Notes under the pieces: model-generated
What the model saw: only the letters and a program-made list of their open reading frames with translations
What the model was told of the DNA's origin: nothing
Database searches by the model: none
Position numbers and translations under genes: made by a program
Shown here: positions 24,589 through 32,503 of the stretch, piece after piece
Position numbering within the stretch: the first letter of the stretch is position 1
Layout: the number at the start of each line of letters is the position of its first letter
Source of the DNA: Gammaproteobacteria bacterium
GTDB taxonomy: Bacteria > Pseudomonadota > Gammaproteobacteria > Pseudomonadales > Azotimanducaceae
Direction: 5' to 3'
DNA length: 36,866 nt
Assembly: GCA_026707905.1 (NCBI GenBank)
Contig: JAPOVY010000085.1
Coordinates: 1 to 36,866 of the forward strand

Positions 24589-24607
24589 GACGGGATCTTT
24601 ATCCGTC
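24589..24607 (+). other. Small hairpin between rpmA and obgE
   Basis: GACGGGAT (24589-24596) pairs with ATCCGTC (24601-24607) around a CTTT loop, with one bulged G. It ends ten bases before the obgE start and may modulate readthrough or processing between the ribosomal-protein part and obgE. There is no T-run, so full termination is unlikely. Confidence 0.3.
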
Positions 24608-24616
24608 CCACGTCTC

Positions 24617-25753
24617 ATGCTTTTCGTCGATGAAGTCACACTAGACGTGACCGCCGGACGCGGCGGCGACGGGTGTATGAGCTTCCATCGCGGTCCTAAT
24701 CTACCGAAAGGCGGACCTGATGGGGGAAACGGCGGCAAAGGTGGCGACGTTGTTTTTCGAGGGGATGGCTCGCTGAATACCCTCGTCGATTTCAAGTACC
24801 GTCCAATCCTTAAATCTGACAAGGGCAGACAAGGCGGGAGTAAGGTAAAGACCGGCGCAAGCGGTCATGACCTGGTCGTCGATGTTCCTTGCGGCACAAG
24901 TGTGGTCGACGACGCAACGCTCGAGTATGTGGCCGACATCACGACGCCAGGCGAGATGGTGGTCGTAGCGCGAGGCGGACCCGGTGGGCGCGGGAATCAT
25001 TCGTATCGCTCAAGTACCAATCGAGCTCCTCGAGAGTTTGAACGCGGTCTTCCAGGTGAATCCAAGCGTCTCCGGCTACACCTGAAAGTTCTCGCGGATG
25101 TCGGTTTACTTGGCAAACCCAACGCTGGTAAATCGACGTTACTTAGCGTCGTTTCATCGTCAAGGCCAGCGATTGCCGATTACCCTTTCACCACGCTCGT
25201 GCCTAATCTTGGTGTCGTTCACGTCGATCCGGCGCGCAGCTTTGTGATGGCGGACATTCCGGGGTTGATTGAAGGTGCCGCATCCGGTCACGGTCTAGGT
25301 ACACGCTTTCTGAAACACCTTAGTCGCACACATCTCTTGTTGCACTTGGTAGAGGTGGCACCAGCTGACGGAAGTGAACCTTCTGAGAACTTGATGAAGA
25401 TCGAGCGGGAAGTGGAGGCGTTCAGTCGAGCACTAGCGGACCGCGAAGTGTGGACCGTCGTCACGAAAACTGACGTTGCGACTACCGATGAACTACATGC
25501 GGTTAGCGAGCGACTGCGAGCCTTGCGCCCAGAACGCCCGATCTTTGAGATCTCTGCGGTCGCACACGAAGGTATACGCGAGCTGACTTTCGCACTTATG
25601 GATGCGGTCGATAGTAAATCAAAGCTCGATGAGCATGAGTCGTCGGCATTAGATCGAGATGTGCTAGACGACATATTGAGTCGGACGAAACCCCGCGCGT
25701 CTTCTGAGTCAGACGAAGACGAGCGCGTTGAATTGATCTATCGGCGTGACTAA
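24617..25753 (+). CDS. obgE: Ribosome-associated GTPase Obg
   Basis: This 378-residue GTPase acts in large-subunit assembly and stress signalling. The glycine-rich Obg fold covers about residues 1-158 (RGGDGCMSFHRG, GGNGGKGGDVVFRGD). The G domain follows, with G1 GKPNAGKST, G2 DYPFTTLVPNLG, G3 DIPGLIEGA, G4 TKTD and G5 EISAVAHEG. An acidic C-terminal tail (about 340-378, ESDEDERVE) is also typical of proteobacterial members. No Shine-Dalgarno is evident before ATG 24617. Its stop overlaps the GTG start of proB by eight bases, so the two are translationally coupled. Confidence 0.96.
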   Translation: MLFVDEVTLDVTAGRGGDGCMSFHRGPNLPKGGPDGGNGGKGGDVVFRGDGSLNTLVDFKYRPILKSDKGRQGGSKVKTGASGHDLVVDVPCGTSVVDDATLEYVADITTPGEMVVVARGGPGGRGNHSYRSSTNRAPREFERGLPGESKRLRLHLKVLADVGLLGKPNAGKSTLLSVVSSSRPAIADYPFTTLVPNLGVVHVDPARSFVMADIPGLIEGAASGHGLGTRFLKHLSRTHLLLHLVEVAPADGSEPSENLMKIEREVEAFSRALADREVWTVVTKTDVATTDELHAVSERLRALRPERPIFEISAVAHEGIRELTFALMDAVDSKSKLDEHESSALDRDVLDDILSRTKPRASSESDEDERVELIYRRD

Positions 25754-26873
25754 GGGTAAACAAGCGCTCGGAAACAACGGTGCAACATGGGTGTTAAAGA
25801 TCGGCAGTTCGCTGGTCGCGGACGGCTCGGGTTTGTCGGCACGGCGTTTAGATTCACTCTGTGAACAGATCACCCAGCTAAGACGAGCTGCGATAAACGT
25901 CGTGATAGTCTCAAGCGGATCAATTTCAGAAGGTATGCATCAGCTGGGTCTAGACGAACGACCGCACGACCTACCTATGCTTCAGACGGCGGCAGCCGTT
26001 GGACAAATGGGTTTGACGCACGCGTACGCCAAGCGATTTCAGGAAGTAGGTTTCGCCACAGGTATGGTGTTGCTTACGCACGAGGACCTAAAGGATCGCG
26101 AACGATACCTCAACGCTCGATCGACAATCGAAACGTGTCTCAAACACGATGTCATACCAGTCATCAACGAGAATGATTCGGTTTCGACAGATGAGATTCG
26201 TTTTGGGGACAACGACACTTTAGCCGCTCGAGTTGCCGCGTTGATTCAGGCAGATGCGCTGGTTGTATTGACTGACCAGGAGGGTTTGTTTGAAGCAGAT
26301 CCTCGGGTATCGCCTAGTGCAAAGATCATAAAGAAAGAGTCGCCATTCAACGATAAGCTAGACGAAATGGTCAACAGTGAACCAGGACCATTCGGTCGGG
26401 GTGGCATGCTCACGAAGCTGGAAGCCGCGCGTTTCGCGGCCAAATCCGGTTGTGATACTTGGATAGTAGATGGACGGGCACCGGATACGTTGGTGCGTCT
26501 ACTTAAAGGCAATGACGTGGGAACACACTTGACGGCGGACATCACACCTGTTGACGCGCGCAAACAGTGGATCGCAGGTCAGTTGAGAAGTCGCGGCGAA
26601 CTCACGGTTGACGAAGGTGCCGCGCGAGCACTCATGAACAACGGTGTTAGTTTGTTGCCGATCGGGGTGAAAGAAGTGACAGGCCATTTTCATCGTGGCG
26701 ATGTCGTGACGGTATTGGATGTCGAAGGCAATGAAATTGCGAAGGGTTTGTCGAATTACAGTGATCAGGAAGCGCAAAAGATTAGCGGACACGCTTCAAG
26801 TGAGATCGAGGGGTTACTAGGTTATATGGATGAACCCGAGATGATCCATCGCGACAATCTGGCTTTGATTTAG
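25746..26873 (+). CDS. proB: Glutamate 5-kinase
   Basis: This 375-residue enzyme catalyses the first step of proline synthesis, the ATP-dependent phosphorylation of glutamate. The amino-acid-kinase domain shows WVLKIGSSLVADG at the N-terminus, VIVSSGSISEGM, and PVINENDSVST followed by FGDNDTLAARVA; GRGGMLTKLEAA closes the kinase domain. A C-terminal PUA domain (about 275-370) makes it the long form found in proteobacteria. Start is GTG 25746 inside the end of obgE. Its TAG shares four bases with the TAA of the convergent rpsT gene, so the two messages must overlap at their 3' ends. Confidence 0.95.
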   Translation: MTKGKQALGNNGATWVLKIGSSLVADGSGLSARRLDSLCEQITQLRRAAINVVIVSSGSISEGMHQLGLDERPHDLPMLQTAAAVGQMGLTHAYAKRFQEVGFATGMVLLTHEDLKDRERYLNARSTIETCLKHDVIPVINENDSVSTDEIRFGDNDTLAARVAALIQADALVVLTDQEGLFEADPRVSPSAKIIKKESPFNDKLDEMVNSEPGPFGRGGMLTKLEAARFAAKSGCDTWIVDGRAPDTLVRLLKGNDVGTHLTADITPVDARKQWIAGQLRSRGELTVDEGAARALMNNGVSLLPIGVKEVTGHFHRGDVVTVLDVEGNEIAKGLSNYSDQEAQKISGHASSEIEGLLGYMDEPEMIHRDNLALI

Positions 26874-27136
26874 CTCGCCAACGCCTTCACTTTGGCGTTC
26901 AATCGAGATTTGTGACGCGCTGCTTTATTCCTGTGGATTAAACCCTTGTGAGAATAACGATCGAGAATGCTCGACACGGCATTGAGAGCGTCCTGAGCCT
27001 TTTCTTTGTCACCTTCTTCAATCGCGGATACGGTTTTCTTAATCGCCGTGCGCATCGTGCTACGCTTCGCAGAATTTCGCGCGTTACGACGCGCATTCTG
27101 ACGTACGCGTTTCTTAGCAGATAGAGTATGTGCCAA
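26870..27136 (-). CDS. rpsT: 30S ribosomal protein S20
   Basis: This 88-residue small-subunit protein binds the 5' domain of 16S rRNA. The highly basic N-terminus MAHTLSAKKRVRQNARRNARN and the C-terminal IHRNKAARHKSRLNAKVKAL are diagnostic of bS20. The start has a strong Shine-Dalgarno-like CAGGAGGC a little far upstream (27146-27153 on the plus-strand coordinates). It is monocistronic, divergent from murJ, and its stop overlaps that of proB by four bases. Confidence 0.96.
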   Translation of the reverse strand: MAHTLSAKKRVRQNARRNARNSAKRSTMRTAIKKTVSAIEEGDKEKAQDALNAVSSILDRYSHKGLIHRNKAARHKSRLNAKVKALAS

Positions 27137-27178
27137 ATTGCTGTCTCAGGAGGCGTATGCCAATATTTGAAGGCGGCA

Positions 27179-27184
27179 ATTTTA
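27179..27184 (-). promoter_or_regulatory. Candidate -10 element for rpsT
   Basis: TAAAAT on the minus strand sits in the context GACTAAAATTGCCGCC. Transcription would start near 27172, about 36 nt before the ATG. The -35 region (CTGAGT, 17 bp upstream) is weak. The 13-base core GACTAAAATTGCC is identical to that of the ilvI promoter. Confidence 0.5.
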
Positions 27185-27251
27185 GTCACCGCAAGTCGAA
27201 AACTCAGTTGCTCGACCAGTTTCTTAGATCTGAAGCGTTAACGAGTCTGAC

Positions 27252-28823
27252 TTGACGGACGACGAAACCGCACTGCAGCAAAGCGAAACAACGAGTCTGA
27301 CCGGGAAGGGACTCGTAGTTGCATCCCTTACCGGATTGTCGCGGGTCGGGGGACTAGCTCGCGATGTGGTCGTCTCTTACTTTCTTGGTGCGGGTCCGAT
27401 AGCGGACGCCTTTTTCATCGCATTCAAGATTCCGAATTTCTTTCGTCGACTGTTTGCGGAGGGCGCATTTCAACAAGCGTTTATTCCAGTACTTGCCGAT
27501 TATCGAGAGAACAACACTCAATCAGATCTCATCGATTTCGTTAGAACCGTAGCAGGTACCTTCGCTGTGGTATTGCTGGGATTGTCGTTTCTCGGTGTGG
27601 CGCTCGCTCAACCTCTGATTGATCTGTTTACGTTACGGAATTGGGTAGGAGAGCCACGCTATCAAGCTGCGATCGACATGCTCCGTGTGATGTTTCCATA
27701 CCTGGGACTCATTTCCTTAACGGCATTCGCAGGATCCGTTCTCAACAGCTACCAGCGTTTTTCGATTACTGCTGGTGCGCCCTTGCTGTTGAGTGTTTGC
27801 ATCATAGTCGCTGCTGTATGGGCAGCGATGTTGTCAGGTCATGTCGCACATGCGATGGCGTGGGGCGTACTCACGGCCGGATTTCTGCAACTTCTAGTCC
27901 ATATTCCATCGTTGCGACGACTCGGCTTGTTACGGTGGCCGAAGGTGAATTTCCGCGACGAGGGCGTACGGCGCATCCTCAAGCTCATCGTTCCAGGTGT
28001 ATACGCGGCATCGGCAGGTCAGATCAACATATTGGTAGGCACGATTCTGTGTGCACAGCTCACGGTGGGTACCGTATCTTGGTTCTATTACGCCGATCGT
28101 CTCATCCAGCTCCCCATGGCTTTGTTGGCGATTGCGATGCAAACGATTCTGCTTCCGAGCTTGTCACGCATGCACCGAAAGGGTGATCGTGAGTTGTTCA
28201 GCGAAACGCTTGATTGGGGCGTCCGCATTGGCGTTTTACTCGGTCTCCCCGCTACCGTCGCACTTTACTATCTCGCGAAACCCATACTTGCGACTGTCTT
28301 TCTACGTGGCGCTTTCGAAGTTGCGGACGTCGAGATGACCGCTGTAGCGCTTCAGGCGTTCGCCATTGGCTTGGTACCCATGGTCCTTACTCGGGTGCTC
28401 GGACCCGGATATTTCGCCCGAGAGGACATGCACACTCCCTTCGTTTACGCCACAATTGGTGTGGCCGTAAATATCGCGATTAGCTTGAGCTTGTTCTGGT
28501 GGTTAGGATTGTTGGGCATTGCGTTCGCAACGACCGTCGCGGCGTTTGTACATTGTTATCTCCTGATGCGCGGTCTAATTCTTGGAGGGCAGTACCATCC
28601 ACAGAGATCACTTTGGCGATTCGGTATGGCAAGTATTGCCGGTTGTGTCGTTATGGTTGCTTGCTTAGTTTGGTTGAATCTGGATTTCGAGATGTGGGCG
28701 AGTGTATCGGAATGGCGTAGGGTAGGGCAAATGGCGCTGATGGTGATCTGTGGGATAGTGGTCTACGGTTTAATGCTGTTAATCTGTGGTGTGCGCCCTC
28801 GTCATTTGTTGCATCGTGTTTAA
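27252..28823 (+). CDS. murJ: Lipid II flippase MurJ
   Basis: This 523-residue MOP-superfamily protein moves lipid-linked peptidoglycan precursor across the inner membrane. The N-terminal block (GLSRVGGLARDVVVSYFLGAG, then DAFFIAFKIPNFFRRLFAEG, QQAFIPVL) is the strongly conserved MurJ signature, including the Arg residues that line the cavity. About fourteen hydrophobic helices follow, consistent with the family. The start is a TTG at 27252, giving some 20 hydrophilic residues before helix 1; no better start lies nearer. It is divergent from rpsT and followed eight bases later by ribF, the order seen in Pseudomonas. Confidence 0.95.
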   Translation: MTDDETALQQSETTSLTGKGLVVASLTGLSRVGGLARDVVVSYFLGAGPIADAFFIAFKIPNFFRRLFAEGAFQQAFIPVLADYRENNTQSDLIDFVRTVAGTFAVVLLGLSFLGVALAQPLIDLFTLRNWVGEPRYQAAIDMLRVMFPYLGLISLTAFAGSVLNSYQRFSITAGAPLLLSVCIIVAAVWAAMLSGHVAHAMAWGVLTAGFLQLLVHIPSLRRLGLLRWPKVNFRDEGVRRILKLIVPGVYAASAGQINILVGTILCAQLTVGTVSWFYYADRLIQLPMALLAIAMQTILLPSLSRMHRKGDRELFSETLDWGVRIGVLLGLPATVALYYLAKPILATVFLRGAFEVADVEMTAVALQAFAIGLVPMVLTRVLGPGYFAREDMHTPFVYATIGVAVNIAISLSLFWWLGLLGIAFATTVAAFVHCYLLMRGLILGGQYHPQRSLWRFGMASIAGCVVMVACLVWLNLDFEMWASVSEWRRVGQMALMVICGIVVYGLMLLICGVRPRHLLHRV

Positions 28824-28831
28824 GGCTTAAT

Positions 28832-29773
28832 GTGGAACTGATTCGCGGTCTACACAACGTACGCGAACGACACCGAAACGGCGTCATCACGATTGGTACG
28901 TTCGACGGGATGCACCACGGCCATCAGATGCTGCTATCGCATCTCTCTGCCAAAGCGCAGGAGTTGAATTGCGGGAGCATGCTCGTTACGTTCGAACCGC
29001 AACCGCGCGAGTATTTCCGAGGTGAAGTGGTGCCTGCTCGACTCACTCGTTTCCGCGAAAAAATCACAATCCTTCGTGATTTTGATTTAGATTACGTGCT
29101 CTGTATCCCTTTCAATGAAAGGACTAGCTCAACATCGGCAGATGCCGTGATCGATGAATTTCTTATTCGTATACTCGGTGTGAGATATCTGGTTGTCGGC
29201 GATGACTTCCGCTTTGGAAAGAACGCCGAAGGTGACTACACGATGCTGCAGGCTGCAGGCGATCGTGTCGGTTTTGGTGTTACACACCTCGGGACGATGG
29301 TCTTCGAACATGAACGGGTTTCGAGTAGCCGCATCCGTGAAGCGTTAATTGAAGGCGATTTCCAACTAGCTGAGAAACTGCTCGGTCGGAAGTACTTCAT
29401 GATGGGCACTGTCGTGATTGGTCAACGAATGGGTACGCAGCTCGGTACACCTACCGCGAATATCCGACTGCAACGTTATCGGTCCGCGGTAGAAGGGATA
29501 TTTGCGGTAACGGTAACAGGCTTGGATCGAGTGTATGAGGGTTCTGCATATGTCGGTACGCGTCCGACAGTCGATGGCACGGAACCGTTATTAGAAGTGC
29601 ATCTGTTTGACTTTGACCAAGATATATACGGGCAACTGATCACGGTTACGTTTCACCATAAGTTTCGTGACGATGTGCGCTTCGATGGTTTGGACGCGTT
29701 AAAGACGCAAATTGCAGAGGATTTAGCAATGACGCGAAGCTGGTTCGAGGAGCACCGTGCAGAACTCAGCTAA
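28832..29773 (+). CDS. ribF: Bifunctional riboflavin kinase/FAD synthetase
   Basis: This 313-residue protein phosphorylates riboflavin to FMN and adenylylates FMN to FAD. The N-terminal adenylyltransferase has GTFDGMHHGHQMLL (nucleotide-binding H-x-G-H), RYLVVGDDFRFGKNAEGDY and VSSSRIREALIEGD. The C-terminal kinase domain (about 183-305) shows GQRMGTQLGTPTANI, the PTAN flavokinase motif, and RPTVDGTEPLLEVHLFDFDQDIYG. Start is GTG 28832, eight bases after murJ. The 3' end overlaps the lspA start by 17 bases. In many gammaproteobacteria ileS lies between ribF and lspA; here there is no space for it. Confidence 0.96.
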   Translation: MELIRGLHNVRERHRNGVITIGTFDGMHHGHQMLLSHLSAKAQELNCGSMLVTFEPQPREYFRGEVVPARLTRFREKITILRDFDLDYVLCIPFNERTSSTSADAVIDEFLIRILGVRYLVVGDDFRFGKNAEGDYTMLQAAGDRVGFGVTHLGTMVFEHERVSSSRIREALIEGDFQLAEKLLGRKYFMMGTVVIGQRMGTQLGTPTANIRLQRYRSAVEGIFAVTVTGLDRVYEGSAYVGTRPTVDGTEPLLEVHLFDFDQDIYGQLITVTFHHKFRDDVRFDGLDALKTQIAEDLAMTRSWFEEHRAELS

Positions 29774-30293
29774 CGTTAATCCTCGATGGTGGTGGGCGTT
29801 TGTTGGCGCGGCGCTTGTCGTCGTTCTAGATCAGATCACCAAGTACGTTGCAACGGCTGAGTTATTGGATGGTCCTGTATCGGTACTACCGTTCCTCACG
29901 TTTCGCTATTTCTGCAACTCAGGTGCCGCGTTCAGCATCTTGCAGGGCTATACACACTTTCTGACCTTTGTCGGCATCGCGTTTGTTGTTTATTTCAGTT
30001 GGGAGATTTGGCGCTTGCGACGCGTTCAGGACCCTCCCATTCTCTTCGTCATGGCGTTGATGTTGATACTAGCTGGCGCGGGCGGTAACTTAATCGATCG
30101 GGCGACACAAGGGTGTGTGGTTGACTTTATTCACGTTCACTACAACCCTATCGGCTTCAATTTTCCGATTTTTAACATCGCGGACTCGGCCGTGTGCATC
30201 GGCGCCGTAAGTTGGATTCTTGCGGCGATCCTACACCGCGAGCGATCAGCTAGCAAAGTCGCGAAGGATCCCGATCAATCGGCGAGCTCCTGA
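29757..30293 (+). CDS. lspA: Lipoprotein signal peptidase (signal peptidase II)
   Basis: This 178-residue inner-membrane aspartic protease removes signal peptides from prolipoproteins. Four transmembrane helices are visible. The N-terminal WWWAFVGAALVVVLDQITKYV contains the conserved Asp-Gln-x-x-Lys. The two catalytic aspartates lie in GNLIDRATQGCVVDFIHV and in FNIADSAVCIGA. The length is slightly above the usual ~165 because of a polar C-terminal tail. The start is a GTG inside the last codons of ribF, pointing to translational coupling. The usual downstream fkpB and ispH genes are absent; the convergent bamD gene follows instead. Confidence 0.95.
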   Translation: MQNSANVNPRWWWAFVGAALVVVLDQITKYVATAELLDGPVSVLPFLTFRYFCNSGAAFSILQGYTHFLTFVGIAFVVYFSWEIWRLRRVQDPPILFVMALMLILAGAGGNLIDRATQGCVVDFIHVHYNPIGFNFPIFNIADSAVCIGAVSWILAAILHRERSASKVAKDPDQSASS

Positions 30294-30352
30294 AGTAACT
30301 TCGTTTCGTTAATCTGCCGGGTCGATCTAAATAAGAACCCAAGATTGGCTGA

Positions 30353-31285
30353 CTATAGGCCCTCTTCGAGCGCCTCAGCGGTTCGAGGAGATTCGGGAAT
30401 GTAAATCTCAAGCGGTGGCGGCACCGCCGGCCGATCCAACACACCGAACGTCATGATGTTTGTCAAGCTACGATCGCGATTTTTAATCGCATCCCGTAGC
30501 ACGAGCTTGCCTTCGTCATTGAATCCATCGTATTCTGGAAAATTTAGCGCAAGCACACGTAACGCGTCATTGGCTGGTTTTTCCAGACCCAGGCGGTAGT
30601 TTGCTTCAACTACGATCGCAAGTGCCTCCGGAACCGAAGAGCTGGAAGGAAAGTCCTCTACGATGCCAGCCGCACGGTTCGCCGCTGCAACCCAAGTATC
30701 GTGGTTAAGGTAAAACTGTGCGATCATGAGTTCGTGTTCAGCAATGATGTTCCGAAGATGTACCATCCTTGCTTTCGCGTCTTTCGCATATAGACTGTTC
30801 GGAAAATGCTCCAACAGCTCATTGAATTCAATAAATGCTTCCTTCGCTGCGGTTACGTCGCGTGACGCTTGAGGTGAACCAAGAAAACGATCGAAAAAGC
30901 CTCGATTCTTTTCATAGCTGGCCAAACCCCTCATGTAGTACGCATAGTCAGCGCGAGGGTGTTTAGGGTGAAGTTCAATGAATCGAGTTGCCGCTACCGT
31001 AGCGGCTTCGTAGTCGCTCTTCATGAAATTCGCGTAGATCAGTTCGAGCTGAGCTTGTTCCGCATACTGACCGAATGGGAAATGTGTCTCTATCGCCTCA
31101 AGACGATTGATACCCACGGTGTAATTCCCAGATCGTATCGAAGACTGCGCGGCTTCGTATAGTTTTTGCTCACTGGTCAGCTCAAGTTCTTCTTTTGTCT
31201 TGATGTTCGAAAAACCAAGCGAACTGCAACCTGCGACGAACCACGTCAGTAGCACGCTTATCAAGAAGACGCGAATAGCTTTCAA
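30353..31285 (-). CDS. bamD: Outer-membrane assembly lipoprotein BamD
   Basis: This 310-residue lipoprotein of the BAM complex helps insert beta-barrel proteins into the outer membrane. It has a lipoprotein signal with lipobox WFVAGCSS (cysteine at residue 20). TPR-like helices follow, including LYEAAQSSIRSGNYTVGINRLEAIETHFPFGQYAEQAQLEL and ADYAYYMRGLASY, both well conserved in BamD. It is longer than E. coli BamD (about 245) owing to a proline-rich C-terminal extension ending PPPLEIYIPESPRTAEALEEGL. It is divergent from rluD (44-bp gap), the standard bamD/rluD arrangement. A CTAAAAT on the minus strand (TAAAAT at 31311-31316) may be its -10. Confidence 0.94.
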   Translation of the reverse strand: MKAIRVFLISVLLTWFVAGCSSLGFSNIKTKEELELTSEQKLYEAAQSSIRSGNYTVGINRLEAIETHFPFGQYAEQAQLELIYANFMKSDYEAATVAATRFIELHPKHPRADYAYYMRGLASYEKNRGFFDRFLGSPQASRDVTAAKEAFIEFNELLEHFPNSLYAKDAKARMVHLRNIIAEHELMIAQFYLNHDTWVAAANRAAGIVEDFPSSSSVPEALAIVVEANYRLGLEKPANDALRVLALNFPEYDGFNDEGKLVLRDAIKNRDRSLTNIMTFGVLDRPAVPPPLEIYIPESPRTAEALEEGL

Positions 31286-31329
31286 TGCAATGCCTCAGAG
31301 CGAATGCCGTATTTTAGGTAGACAAGCAG

Positions 31330-32301
31330 ATGCCGGATAAGTCGCTCAGCTACCGAAAATCGCTTCAAATTATGAAATCCGAGGCGGGTGAACGTTTAGA
31401 CCGCGTGTTGGCACAACATTTTTCCGACGTCTCTCGATCTCAGTTGACCAAATGGATCAAGGACGGCTCAGTCACGGTCGATGGTGAATCACGGAAGCCG
31501 AACCACAGACTTACCGGTGGCGAATCCATTGAGATTAGCGGAGCGTTTCAACCGAAGCAAGATTGGGACACAGCGACCGAGCTTGAGTTGCACATCATCT
31601 TTCAAGACGACGACATTCTGGTGATCGACAAGCCAGCGGGTCTGGTGGTACATCCGGGAGCGGCGACAGTTGCGCCGACACTAGCGAATGGTTTGTTGGC
31701 ACTACGACCGGAACTTAATCGCTTACCGCGTGCCGGTATCGTACATCGTTTGGACAAGGACACAACAGGGCTCTTGGTCGTCGCTGCGTCAGAGTTGGCT
31801 AGAGTACGTTTGATCGCAGCGTTAGCGAAGCGTCAGGTTTCCCGGTCCTATCTCGCAGTTGTAGAAGGTCAGTTAGCTAGTGCGCGTGAAATCGACCTAC
31901 CATTAGGTCGAAGTTCGCGCGATCGGACACGTCAAACCGTACGGAAGGACGGCCGTGAAGCGCTTACTTTGTTGACGCCTCTAGCGGTTTTTCGGGCACA
32001 CACCTTGGTTCGAGCCGAATTGCGAACTGGACGAACGCATCAGATCCGCGTCCATGCTGCGCGGACGGGACTGCCGTTAGTCGGCGATCTGAAGTACGGT
32101 GCGAAGCGGGTTGTTCCACCGAGTGCCTCCCCGGGACTGAGCAAACTGCTCCGCGGTATACCGCGTCAAGCACTGCACGCGCAACAACTCGCCTTTGAGC
32201 ATCCTCGAACGTCGCAATCATTGAGCTTTGAAGCAGCTTTGCCGCACGATCTACGGTCACTTCTCGAAGCGTTGCATCACGATCACGAGGAGCACGCCTA
32301 A
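31330..32301 (+). CDS. rluD: 23S rRNA pseudouridine synthase RluD
   Basis: This 323-residue enzyme converts specific uridines of 23S rRNA helix 69 to pseudouridine in E. coli (1911, 1915, 1917). The N-terminal S4 domain reads GERLDRVLAQHFSDVSRSQLTKWI. The catalytic domain has IIFQDDDILVIDKPAGLVVHPG, the active-site HRLDKDTTGLLVVA with the catalytic Asp, and RTGRTHQIRVH. Start at ATG 31330 gives an N-terminus of the same length as E. coli RluD; an in-frame ATG at 31372 is possible. Pseudomonas-type genomes usually follow rluD with the multicopper/laccase-like yfiH gene, but here the ilv operon follows after about 200 bp. Confidence 0.95.
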   Translation: MPDKSLSYRKSLQIMKSEAGERLDRVLAQHFSDVSRSQLTKWIKDGSVTVDGESRKPNHRLTGGESIEISGAFQPKQDWDTATELELHIIFQDDDILVIDKPAGLVVHPGAATVAPTLANGLLALRPELNRLPRAGIVHRLDKDTTGLLVVAASELARVRLIAALAKRQVSRSYLAVVEGQLASAREIDLPLGRSSRDRTRQTVRKDGREALTLLTPLAVFRAHTLVRAELRTGRTHQIRVHAARTGLPLVGDLKYGAKRVVPPSASPGLSKLLRGIPRQALHAQQLAFEHPRTSQSLSFEAALPHDLRSLLEALHHDHEEHA

Positions 32302-32332
32302 AAAGCGAATCCTGTCGTCGTTTTTTCCATTC

Positions 32333-32361
32333 CTGACAATTTAGGCCTACGGGACTAAAAT
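32333..32361 (+). promoter_or_regulatory. Sigma-70-type promoter of the ilvIHC-pssA operon
   Basis: CTGACA (32333-32338, five of six) and TAAAAT (32356-32361, five of six) are separated by exactly 17 bp. A strongly GC-rich discriminator (TGCCCGCC) follows. Transcription would begin near 32368, leaving a leader of about 135 nt before ilvI. This is the best-formed promoter in the window. Confidence 0.65.
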
Positions 32362-32374
32362 TGCCCGCCCGCCG

Positions 32375-32398
32375 CGAGTGTCACTCGTAATCAGCTAA
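32375..32398 (+). promoter_or_regulatory. ilv leader: palindrome and six-codon Leu-Val-Ile mini-ORF
   Basis: CGAGTG-T-CACTCG (32375-32387) is a 13-bp odd palindrome at about +7 to +20. Starting inside it, GTG 32378 opens a six-codon frame, M-S-L-V-I-S, ending at TAA 32396-32398. It carries the three branched-chain amino acids in a row. It could be an operator, a leader peptide for translation-dependent control, or both; the Shine-Dalgarno is poor and I do not see a clear downstream terminator/antiterminator pair. Confidence 0.3.
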
Positions 32399-32503
32399 CG
32401 CTCGTTCCCGCCATCTACTTCCTTCGCAGCACTTTTCGCTAAGCTCGCGTAAGTCGAGGACGTAAATCGACCACCTTCAACGATAACGCATACCTCGAAT
32501 CTC

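Noticed and set aside
27641..28186. 181-residue frame inside murJ on the same strand
   Set aside because: It overlaps conserved MurJ helices in another phase and its translation looks random and Cys/Arg/His-rich.
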